From the NCBI GenBank assembly GCA_963799425.1, contig CAWCXA010000020.1:124001-188000 (forward strand): 64,000 bases of DNA. Direction: 5' to 3'. This document shows positions 43,381-51,289 of the stretch, piece after piece. The notes beneath the pieces were generated by a model. It made no database searches. It saw only the letters and a program-made list of their open reading frames with translations, and was not told where the DNA came from. Origin of the DNA: CAVWSM01 sp963799425 (GTDB lineage Bacteria; Actinomycetota; Actinomycetes; Jiangellales; Jiangellaceae). The translations under genes and the position numbers were made by a program. Position 1 is the stretch's first letter; the number at the start of each line of letters is the position of its first letter.

Positions 43381-44909
43381 CGCTGGCTCTCCAGCTGTTG
43401 CGTCGCCGCCCGCATGACCACCTCGGGGGTGGCCTCTTCTCGATCGAGATCAGCGGTGAGCCGGCCCTCGCAGACAACGAGTACGCGGTCGGCCATGCCC
43501 AGCACCTCGGGAAGCTCCGACGAGATCATGAGGATCGCGATCCCCTGCGCGGCCAGCTCGGACAGGAGCCGGTGCACCTCGGCCTTGGTGCCGACGTCGA
43601 TGCCACGCGTCGGCTCGTCGATGATCAACAGCTTCGGGTTGGTCGCCAGCCACTTGGCGATGACGACCTTCTGCTGGTTTCCGCCGCTCATGGTGTTGGC
43701 CGCTGCGTCGAGCGCGTTGGTCTTGACTTGCAGGCGCGCCGCCCACGGCCCGGCCGCGCGGTTCTCCGCCCGCTCGGTGATCAGACCGGCCCTGGCCAGC
43801 GTCGACCGGATGACACCGGCCACGTTGCGGGCGACGGACGCCTCGGTGACGAGACCCTGCTTGCGCCTGTCCTCGGGGATGAACGCCACGCCGGCCGTGA
43901 TGGCGGCACGCGGGTCGCGCTTGGCCAGGGCCTTGCCGTGCATGCGCACCGCGCCCGAGTCGTATCCGTCGACACCGAAAATGGCTCGAGCGATCTCGCT
44001 GCGACCGGCGCCAACGAGACCAGCCAGACCGAGGATCTCGCCGGCGCGCACGGAGAAGCTGATGTCGTGGAACTCACCCGCCGAGGTGAGCCCTTCCACC
44101 TCCAGCACGGGCGCGCCAATCGTCGACGGCAACTTGGGGAACAGGTCACCCACCTCTCGGCCCACCATGAGGGTGACGATCTCGTCGACGGTCGTCTGCT
44201 TGATGGGCTTGGTTGCCACATAGGCGCCGTCGCGCATCACGGTGACGGTGTCGCAGAGCGAGAAGACCTCGTCGAAGCGGTGCGAGATGAAGACAAGGGC
44301 TCGGCCCTCGTCGCGGAGGCTGCGGGCCACCGCGAACAGCCGCTCGACCTCCACGCCGCTGAGCGCCGCGGTCGGCTCGTCCATGATGAGCAGGCTGGCG
44401 TCGAGGGAGATGGCCTTGGCGATCTCGATGATCTGCTGGTCGGCGATGGACAGGCCGAGCGCCGGGCGCCGTGGGTCGATGTGCACGCCGAGTCGCGCGA
44501 ACAGCGCCTCCGCTTCGGCGTACATCTGGCCACGCTCGATCCGTCGCCAACGGTCGACCGGCTGCCGGCCCATGAAGATGTTTTCCGTCACCGACAGGTC
44601 CGGGAAGAGCGTCGGCTCCTGATAGATCACCGCAACGCCGGCTGCCTTCGACTCTGCGGTGGAGTGGAAGTCGACGTCGCGCCCGTGCAGGCGAAGCACC
44701 CCTCCGTCTCGCCGGTAGACCCCGGCGACGACCTTGACCAGCGTCGACTTCCCGGCGCCGTTCTCCCCCACCAAGCCGTGAATGGTGCCGGCGTCGACGG
44801 TGAGCGTGCCGGAACGCAACGCGACGACTGGCCCGAACGTCTTCGAGACGTCGCGCAGCTCGAGGGTGACAGGGGTCTCGTCCACCCCGTCGGATGCTGC
44901 TGTCGTCAT
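43377..44909 (-). CDS. rhaT: Rhamnose ABC transporter ATP-binding protein
   Basis: A 510-residue tandem ABC ATPase of the sugar (CUT2) class. In the first domain Walker A is GENGAGKSTLVK, the signature is GLSIADQQIIEIAKAI and Walker B is LLIMDEPTAALS. The second has the degenerate Walker A GLVGAGRSEIARAI, an intact signature MSGGNQQKVVIAKWL and LLIIDEPTRGIDVG. This asymmetry is normal for the class. The ATG at 44909 is the first gene of the operon, 57 bp from a LacI-type operator. It energises rhamnose import through RhaPQ with RhaS. Confidence 0.92.
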   Translation of the reverse strand: MTTAASDGVDETPVTLELRDVSKTFGPVVALRSGTLTVDAGTIHGLVGENGAGKSTLVKVVAGVYRRDGGVLRLHGRDVDFHSTAESKAAGVAVIYQEPTLFPDLSVTENIFMGRQPVDRWRRIERGQMYAEAEALFARLGVHIDPRRPALGLSIADQQIIEIAKAISLDASLLIMDEPTAALSGVEVERLFAVARSLRDEGRALVFISHRFDEVFSLCDTVTVMRDGAYVATKPIKQTTVDEIVTLMVGREVGDLFPKLPSTIGAPVLEVEGLTSAGEFHDISFSVRAGEILGLAGLVGAGRSEIARAIFGVDGYDSGAVRMHGKALAKRDPRAAITAGVAFIPEDRRKQGLVTEASVARNVAGVIRSTLARAGLITERAENRAAGPWAARLQVKTNALDAAANTMSGGNQQKVVIAKWLATNPKLLIIDEPTRGIDVGTKAEVHRLLSELAAQGIAILMISSELPEVLGMADRVLVVCEGRLTADLDREEATPEVVMRAATQQLESQR

Positions 44910-44965
44910 GTCGCTCGCCGTTCCACGAGGTCGTGCGGGCTGTCTCGATGAGCCACGAACCGGTC

Positions 44966-44979
44966 TTGAAAGGTTTCAA
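44966..44979. promoter_or_regulatory. LacI-type operator in rhamnose divergent promoter
   Basis: TTGAAA and TTTCAA flank a GG centre. A half-site CGTTTCAA occurs at 45108-45115, near the LacI gene. LacI-family regulators bind such TGAAA/TTTCA dyads. The site lies between the regulator and the rhaT operon, where it could repress both until rhamnose or rhamnulose is present. Confidence 0.6.
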
Positions 44980-45155
44980 CGCTTGCGCCGAAAGTAGAGG
45001 CGATCGAGTGGGCGCGTCAAGGGTGGATGTGCGGAGAAGTTCCTGTGAGTTGTCGGCTGCGGTGTATGGCATGGGTGCACCGGGCCAGATAGCCTTCAGC
45101 CTTGTCACGTTTCAATAACGGCAGACCGCGGTCGGGTTTCGTGAGGAGTCAGGAG

Positions 45156-46196
45156 ATGGCGCTGTCGCGCGGCCAACGGACCCCGGTCCAGCAGCGTCAA
45201 GGACGTCGCCGCGGTCGCGGGGGTCTCGCTGGGCACGGTGTCCAACGTTCTCAACCGCCCGGACCGGGTGAGCGTCCGCACCCGAGAGCAAGGTCGAGCG
45301 AGGCGATGCGCGAGCTCGGGTTCGTACGAAATGAGTCGGCGCGCCAGCTCCGCGCCGGAAAGAGCCGCGTGCTCGCCTACGTGATGCTCGACGCGAGCAA
45401 TCCCTTCTTCACCGACGTCGCTCAAGGCATCGAGGAAGTGGCGGAGGGATCCGACCTGTCGCTGTTCATCTGCAACAGCGATCAGCGCGGTGAACGGGAG
45501 CTCTCCTACCTCACCCGGCTCGAGCAACAGCGGGTGCAAGGCGTACTCATCACACCTGTCGACCCGGAGGATCCTCTCCTGGACGAGATGTCCCTGCGCG
45601 GCACGCCAGTGGTGATCGTGGACCGCATCGGCAGCCGTGACACGCACTGTTCGGTCGCGGTGGACGACATCCTCGGTGGGCGTCTCGCCGCAGAGCACCT
45701 GCTCGACCTTGGCCACGAGCGGATCGCGTTTGTCGGCGGTCCCGAACGGATCGGACAGGTTCGAGACCGGCGCGAGGGTGCCCGGCGGGCGCTCGCGGCT
45801 GCGGGACGCGCGCGCCACGATCTGGTGATGGTGCGCACTGATGCGCTGACGGTTGCCGAAGGTCGGAGTGCCGGCGCGCGGATCGCCGGCATGGCGCGCG
45901 GCGTACGGCCGACCGCGGCCGTGTGCGCCAACGATCTCCTCGCCCTCGGCCTGCTCCAGCAATGCGTGGCCCTGGGCGTCAGCGTGCCCGAAGACCTCGC
46001 CATCGTCGGCTACGACGACATCGACTTCGCAGCGGCTGCGGCCGTGCCGCTCACCTCAGTTCGGCAGCCACGCCGACAGCTCGGACGTACGGCTGCCGAG
46101 CTGCTGATCGACGAGGCGACCAATCCGGACCACGAGCACCAGCAGGTGCTGTTCACACCCGAGCTGGTCGCCCGCGGCTCCACGCGAGCGCGCTGA
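45156..46196 (+). pseudogene. LacI-family regulator of rhamnose operon, frameshifted
   Basis: A LacI-type repressor of about 345 residues. The HTH reads SVKDVAAVAGVSLGTVSNVL with hinge LNRPDRVSVRTRE. The effector domain has VLAYVMLDASNPFFTDVAQG, GVLITPVDPED, VVIVDRIGSRDTHCSVAVDD, LGHERIAFVGGP and VPEDLAIVGYDDIDFAAAA. Short breaks between 45176 and 45306 throw the HTH out of frame with the start and with the effector domain; each is repaired by removing one base. ATG at 45156 follows GAGGAG. Being divergent from the rhamnose importer, it is its likely repressor. Confidence 0.85.
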
Positions 46197-46226
46197 CACT
46201 GGCTGAAGGAGTGCGTTCCCCGAATC

Positions 46227-47579
46227 TCACGGCCGCGACTCGACGTCCCAGCCCAGCAGCACATCCTCGTCCGCAAGGTAGACAGCGCGGTTGGTCAGTC
46301 GTACACCGTCGGCAACCCGGCCAATGCCGAGGTCTCCCACAGCCTCCACGCCTGCACCGATCACGGTTGGCGATATCGACACAACCAAGCGGTCCACCTG
46401 CCCCGTCGCGAAGACCGAGGTAATGACACGTCGGCCTCCCTCCACCATGAGCGATTCGACTCCGGACTCGCGTAGCTCCGCCAGCACCGCCGCCAGGTCG
46501 ACGCCTTGAGGCGCCGCCGCTACCTCGCGCACGGCCACGCTTGCCGCCCGCAGTTGGGCCCTACGTTCGTGGTTGGCGGTCGGGGTCGTGAACACGATCG
46601 TGCTGGCGGACTCGTCAACTACCTTGGCTTGGGGCGTTGTACGCAGCGACGAGTCGAGCACGACTCGGATCGGATTGGCTCCGGGCACCATGCGCACGGT
46701 GAGCTGCGGATCGTCTTGCTGCACCGTGCCGGAGCCGACCAGCACCGCATCACACGCTGCCCGCAGTGCGTGCGAGATCCGTCGTTCAGCCTCTCCGCTG
46801 ATCCATTTGGAGTCACCTGTCCGGGTAGCGATCCGACCGTCGAGCGTCTGCGCGTACTTCACGAGTACATAAGGCCGCTCGCCGCGCGTTCGGATCTCAC
46901 CGAGGAGCTGACTCACGTCAACCGGCGCTGCCGGCACGGCTGTCAGTCCGACGCCTGTTGGGCGTACGTGTCCGAGCCGGCCCGCTTTGGTCATGAGATA
47001 TCGCCTGTTGCGACCATGTGGTGCCGTGGCCAATGGCTCGATCGCCGCGACTGATATGCCGCAGTGGCGCAATGCTTCGGCTTTGGCAGGATTGTTGGAC
47101 AGCAGTCGTACGGAGCGCACCCCGAGCACGCGCAACACCGCACCGGCGTCGGCGTAGTCCCTCCCGTCGGCAGGGAATCCCAGCCGCAAGTTCGCATCCA
47201 GCGTGTCCGCCCCGCGATCCTGCTCCATGTAGGCACGAAACTTGTTGACCAGCCCTATGCCGCGCCCCTCCTGGCCCGTCAGGTACAGCACGACACCGCG
47301 GTCCTCGGCCGCAACGGCGCGCATCGCGCTCCGCAGCTGCACGCCACAGTCACAGCGCAAGGATCCGAGCGCGTCACCGGTCAGGCACTCCGAGTGCAGT
47401 CGGGTGAGAACGGGCTCGGCGCCCGACACCTCGCCCCTGACAAGGGCTAGATAGGTATGGCCGGCGGCGGTCTGGAACACCCGTGTGCGGAACTCGCCAT
47501 ATGAGGTCGGAATGACTACGTTCCCGACCTCAAGAGGTGCGCCCGTAGGGTCGCCGTCGCGGCCGTAAGGAAGGACCAT
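46227..47579 (-). CDS. GTP cyclohydrolase II / RibD-type reductase fusion
   Basis: A 450-residue two-domain enzyme. Residues about 20-205 are GTP cyclohydrolase II: LTRLHSECLTGDALGSLRCD with the three zinc Cys, GQEGRGIGLVNKFRAY, and LLSNNPAKAEALRHCGI. Residues about 230-445 are a RibD C-terminal reductase: VKYAQTLDGRIATRTGDSKW, AVLVGSGTVQQDDPQLTVR and LMVEGGRRVITSVF. No RibB (DHBP synthase) or deaminase domain is present. It would open GTP to a diaminopyrimidine ribotide and reduce its ribosyl chain. The neighbours (dehydrogenase, PTPS homologue, glycosyltransferases) suggest a pathway other than riboflavin. It is divergent from the dehydrogenase, 52 bp away. Confidence 0.9.
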   Translation of the reverse strand: MVLPYGRDGDPTGAPLEVGNVVIPTSYGEFRTRVFQTAAGHTYLALVRGEVSGAEPVLTRLHSECLTGDALGSLRCDCGVQLRSAMRAVAAEDRGVVLYLTGQEGRGIGLVNKFRAYMEQDRGADTLDANLRLGFPADGRDYADAGAVLRVLGVRSVRLLSNNPAKAEALRHCGISVAAIEPLATAPHGRNRRYLMTKAGRLGHVRPTGVGLTAVPAAPVDVSQLLGEIRTRGERPYVLVKYAQTLDGRIATRTGDSKWISGEAERRISHALRAACDAVLVGSGTVQQDDPQLTVRMVPGANPIRVVLDSSLRTTPQAKVVDESASTIVFTTPTANHERRAQLRAASVAVREVAAAPQGVDLAAVLAELRESGVESLMVEGGRRVITSVFATGQVDRLVVSISPTVIGAGVEAVGDLGIGRVADGVRLTNRAVYLADEDVLLGWDVESRP

Positions 47580-47631
47580 GGCCCTTGGCTACACCGGTCC
47601 GCCGACAGAGACCAATCGAAATAGGAGTGAG

Positions 47632-48630
47632 ATGCCGGCTCGCGCCGTCCAGTTCACTGCCCCTCATCAGGTCGAGGTGGTGCCCGTCGACCTCGCTGCG
47701 CCTGCATCCCCCGCAGAAGTGCTCGTGCGGACCGCGTACTCAGGTATCAGCGGCGGCACCGAGATGCTCGCCTACCGCGGAGTCCTCGATGCGAGCACAC
47801 AGCTCGACGAGGCCATCGAGGGGCTCTCCGGGACGTTTTCCTATCCGTTCCGGTACGGCTACAGCTGCGTGGGGTGGGTGGAGCAGGGGACGTCGTCCGT
47901 TCCGGAGGGATCGCTGGTGTTCGCATTCCACCCGCACCAGGACCGGTTCGTGGTGGCCGATGTTGATGTCGTACTGCTCGATCCGCAATCGGATCCACGG
48001 CTGGCGACGCTCTTTCCGTTGGTCGAGACAGCCCTTCAGCTGACCCTCGATGCAGGTCCAGTGTTCGGCGATACCGTCGTGATTACCGGCATGGGAACTG
48101 TCGGTCTGCTGACCGCCCTGCTGTTGCGGCGGGCCGGTGCCGATGTGCTCGGGAGCGAGCCGCTGCCGTGGCGGCGAGACCTGGCCAGTGCCCTGGGCAT
48201 CCTTGCCGTCCCACCTGACCGACTGCGGGAGCATGTGAGGGCAGCAACGAGCGGGCGCGGGGCGCCGTTGTTGGTTGAGCTGTCGGGCGCGCCGGCAGCT
48301 CTGGAGGCCGGCCTTCCGTTGCTCGCTCACGAGGGGACTGCGCTAGTCGGCTCCTGGTACGGCACGCAGCAGGTGTCCCTGCCATTGGGCGCAGAGTTTC
48401 ACCGGCGTCGGCTGGTCATCCGCAGCAGCCAGGTTTCAACAATCTCCGCGGCGATGCACGGCCGCTGGGACATACAGCGCCGCCGTGCCGCTGCGCGGAG
48501 ACTTCTCGATGATCTTCCACTGAGCGCTCTGGCCACGAGCGAGTTCGCCTTCACAGACGCAGGAGACGCGTACGCCGCGATCGAGCGCGGTGAGCCCGGA
48601 CTGCTGCATGCTGCCCTGCGCTATGAATGA
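47632..48630 (+). CDS. Zinc-binding alcohol dehydrogenase-like MDR protein
   Basis: A 332-residue medium-chain dehydrogenase. The N-terminal part has VLVRTAYSGISGGTEMLAYR, where the usual catalytic Cys position is Ser/Gly as in BchC-like members, and RYGYSCVGWVEQGTSSVPEG. The nucleotide motif is VITGMGTVGLLTALLLRR at about residues 148-165. Metal ligands are not obvious. The ATG at 47632 follows AGGAG; a start at 47578 would overlap the divergent gene. It shares 8 bp with the PTPS-like gene, so the two are coupled. It may oxidise or reduce the side chain of a pterin-like or pyrimidine intermediate (inference). Confidence 0.82.
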   Translation: MPARAVQFTAPHQVEVVPVDLAAPASPAEVLVRTAYSGISGGTEMLAYRGVLDASTQLDEAIEGLSGTFSYPFRYGYSCVGWVEQGTSSVPEGSLVFAFHPHQDRFVVADVDVVLLDPQSDPRLATLFPLVETALQLTLDAGPVFGDTVVITGMGTVGLLTALLLRRAGADVLGSEPLPWRRDLASALGILAVPPDRLREHVRAATSGRGAPLLVELSGAPAALEAGLPLLAHEGTALVGSWYGTQQVSLPLGAEFHRRRLVIRSSQVSTISAAMHGRWDIQRRRAAARRLLDDLPLSALATSEFAFTDAGDAYAAIERGEPGLLHAALRYE

Positions 48631-49036
48631 CCTCATGTACGAGACCGGTACCGCCGTAGAAGTACGGGCGTTCCACGTCATGCCTGGCCTGCCTCCGCCC
48701 GAAGGCGAGCTGCACTCTCACGATTACCGCTTGGACGTTGTCGTCTCCCGAGAGGAGCTCGACGAGCGGGGCATGGTCGTCGACCTCGACGTGCTGGTGG
48801 ACGCCTTGCGCGGGATCGCCGACAGCGTTGACGGCGCAAACCTTGACGAGGTTGTGGAAGCCGCAGCCGGCGCGGAGGGGGTGACGGTCGAGGTCTTCGC
48901 GCGGTGGGTGCACGACCGGTTGGGCCAGGCGCTCGGGCCTGTGGGAGGCGCGACGCTTGCGGTGCGTGTGTGGGAGACGCCTGTGGCGTTCGGCGGCTAT
49001 GTCGCGGCCGTGCCGGATCCGGCAACTTCGTCGTAG
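48623..49036 (+). CDS. 6-pyruvoyl-tetrahydropterin synthase homologue lacking catalytic Cys/His
   Basis: A 137-residue T-fold protein. Zinc-ligand histidines are retained (AFHVMPG and ELHSHDY), as are GMVVDLDVLVDAL, TVEVFARWVHDRL and the pterin-anchoring Glu in VWETPVAFGGY. The Cys that lies four residues before the HxH motif in QueD/PTPS is Glu here, and the His of the catalytic Asp-His pair (LDH in QueD) is Gly in SVDGANLDE. The fold and substrate pocket are therefore probably kept, but the known chemistry is unlikely. ATG at 48623 overlaps the end of the dehydrogenase gene. Its last 40 bases overlap a convergent glycosyltransferase gene. Confidence 0.82.
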   Translation: MNDLMYETGTAVEVRAFHVMPGLPPPEGELHSHDYRLDVVVSREELDERGMVVDLDVLVDALRGIADSVDGANLDEVVEAAAGAEGVTVEVFARWVHDRLGQALGPVGGATLAVRVWETPVAFGGYVAAVPDPATSS

Positions 49037-50104
49037 GCGGCCAGACAGCGCTCGGCGGTCTTCGTCCACGTGAACTGTTCGAGTACGGCGTCGCGCGCGG
49101 CGCTTCCCATCCGCCGGGCCAGCGCTTGATCGCTGAGCAGCATCTCCAGGCGATCATGCAGCTCAATTTCGTCGCCCGGGGTGACGAGGAAACCCGTCTC
49201 GCCGTCGCGAATGATCTCGGTGAGGCCACCCGTTCGGCTCGCCACCACAGGCGTCCCGCTGGCCATGGCCTCCAGGGCGGACAGGCCAAGGAGCTCGGTG
49301 ACCGGCACGTGTCGGCCGTAGCAAGTTCGTTCGACCGTGGGCAGCACAAAGACAGCCGCTCGGCGGTGCAGTGCCGGCAATTCTCGCTCCGGAACCGGGC
49401 CGATGAATCGTACGTCTCGGCCGGCGGCCAGCCGCCGCAGCAACAGTGGGTAGTCCCGCTCCGGTGGCCGCGGATCGTGGCCGGTAGACCCCGCCACAGT
49501 CAGGGGCGTGCCGTCGGGGATCGCCCGCAGCAGGTGGTCGATCCCCTTGTGCGGCGTCAGCCGACCGACGTACAGAACGCCGCGGCGCCGCCCATCGGGC
49601 TCTGGGCAGAAACGTGCGGGATCGGCACCGCCATAGATGATGTGAGTACGAGCCGGCGGTGCGTGCAGCACGTGGGCGGAATACCTCGACACGGTCAGGA
49701 ACCGCTCGAACAGAGCCGGCAGGAGGCCACCCCATCCGCCCCCGCCAAGCCCATGATCGGTTGTCACTCGGTGCTGCCCTGCGACAGCAGCAGCCAGCAC
49801 GGCCACCCGGCTCGGCGCACTGCGCGGCTGATGGCAGTGCACGATGTCCGCCCCGCGAAGCGACCACGCCAGTTGAGGCGCGATCGGCTGCGCGGGATGG
49901 CCACGCAGCAGACCGAACCGGCGCAGCATGCGGATCTGCACTCCGGCCGGCTCCCGCAGCATCCGTGCCGCACGGCCCGAACGTGAGCAGCACACAATCC
50001 ACGTGCAGGGCCAGGGCGCGGGCAAGCTCCAGCGGGTAACGTTCGCCACCACCAAGCAGCCCGCCGGCTCCGAACGGCGTCGGGACGACATGAATGACCC
50101 GCAT
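48997..50104 (-). pseudogene. GT4-family glycosyltransferase, frameshifted
   Basis: A GT-B glycosyltransferase of about 368 residues. It starts MRVIHVVPTPFGAGG with GGGERYPLELARALALHVD, then continues with QPRSAPSRVAVLAAAVAG, GVLYVGRLTPHKGIDHLLRA and LSALEAMASGTPVVASRTGG, the latter holding the conserved E-x7-type donor motif. The frame breaks in the CCC at 49975-49977; removing one base joins VLLTFG to RAARMLREPAGV. No membrane segment is visible. It is convergent with the PTPS-like gene and its start overlaps the divergent GT gene by 15 bp. It would transfer a sugar from a nucleotide donor to an unknown acceptor. Confidence 0.84.
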
Positions 50105-51175
50105 GTACTCACGGTGTCACTGGTGACGTTGGGCGACCCCCGGACCATGACGGGGGGTTACCTGTACCACCGGAGGATGGCCGACCTGGCCCCGGCATTT
50201 GACGCCCAGGTGGTCTTCGCCTCGTTCCCCACCTGGCCGTTCCCGCTGCCCGCCTTGGCTGGTGCCGCCCTGCTACGTTCGGTGATCCGGCAGCGTCCAG
50301 ACGTGCTGCTCCTCGACAGCATTGCTGCCGCCTTCCTGGGCCCATGGCTGTGGCGACGCCGGTTGCCGGTACCGCTCGTCGGCATCCTTCACCAGCCGCC
50401 GGGCGGGATCGACCACGGCCGGACGCGTACGCGAGTGCAGGCGCCCCTGGATAGTCGTGCCTACCGGCATGCCGCGCGGCTCCTGGTAGCCAGCGCCGCG
50501 CTCGGCGAGCAAATGCGTCACACGGGCGTACCCGACAGCCTGCTCCGGGTGGTCCCGCCGGGCAGGGACGTAGCCGCGGAGACCGTCCTGCCAGATACCG
50601 ACCTCAGAGCGGGTCGGAAGGCGGCGTTACTCTCAGTCGGGAATTGGGTGGCGCGCAAAGGTCTGCTCGACCTGCTTGAAGCTGTCGCTGCGTTGCCCGC
50701 CGATTTGGTCACGCTGCATCTGGTCGGGGACACCGATGCTGAGCCCGCGTACGCCGCGCGAGTCCGGACCCGTCTTGCTGCCCCGGATCTCGTGGATCGG
50801 GTGGTGGTCCACGGGCGATGCTCTCCGGAGGAGGTGGCTGGTCTTTATCGGGCCGCGGACATCTTTGCGCTGGCCAGCTTCCGAGAGCCCTACGGCACCG
50901 TCTACGGCGAGGCAATGGCCGAAGGACTGCCTGTCGTCGGCTGGGACGCGGGCAACCTGCCGCACCTGGCCCGCGACGGCGTCGAGGGTCGGGTCGTCCC
51001 TGTCGGGGATCGGGCAGGACTCACCACGGCGCTCGCCGCTCTGGCAACCGATGAGCCGCTGCGCCGCCGACTTGGTGCGGCGGCGGCCCGGCGAGCGGCC
51101 ACGTTCCCCAGCTGGGAGGACACAGCGCTGTTGTTGTTCACCGAGCTGCGCACTGTTGTGCGGGAAAGCTTGTAA
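50090..51175 (+). CDS. GT4-family glycosyltransferase
   Basis: A 361-residue GT-B glycosyltransferase. Its N-domain has MTGGYLYHRRMADLAPAFDA and LLDSIAAAFLGPWLWRRRLP, and the C-domain has LLSVGNWVARKGLLDLLEAV and FREPYGTVYGEAMAEGLPVV with the donor-binding Glu. The ATG at 50090 has only a weak ribosome site and overlaps the divergent neighbour by 15 bp; a GTG at 50114 is an alternative start. It runs in the same direction as the membrane protein downstream. Two GT4 enzymes back to back suggest a diglycosylated product. Confidence 0.85.
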   Translation: MNDPHVLTVSLVTLGDPRTMTGGYLYHRRMADLAPAFDAQVVFASFPTWPFPLPALAGAALLRSVIRQRPDVLLLDSIAAAFLGPWLWRRRLPVPLVGILHQPPGGIDHGRTRTRVQAPLDSRAYRHAARLLVASAALGEQMRHTGVPDSLLRVVPPGRDVAAETVLPDTDLRAGRKAALLSVGNWVARKGLLDLLEAVAALPADLVTLHLVGDTDAEPAYAARVRTRLAAPDLVDRVVVHGRCSPEEVAGLYRAADIFALASFREPYGTVYGEAMAEGLPVVGWDAGNLPHLARDGVEGRVVPVGDRAGLTTALAALATDEPLRRRLGAAAARRAATFPSWEDTALLLFTELRTVVRESL

Positions 51176-51289
51176 GCAGACCTGACGGCCCACACTGGTC
51201 CAAGATTCCCGGCGGGTGTGCCGTTCCAAGGACGTAACGACCCGCCGTGGCGGGGTGACTTTCGCGCTGGGGACGGTAACGGTGATGAC

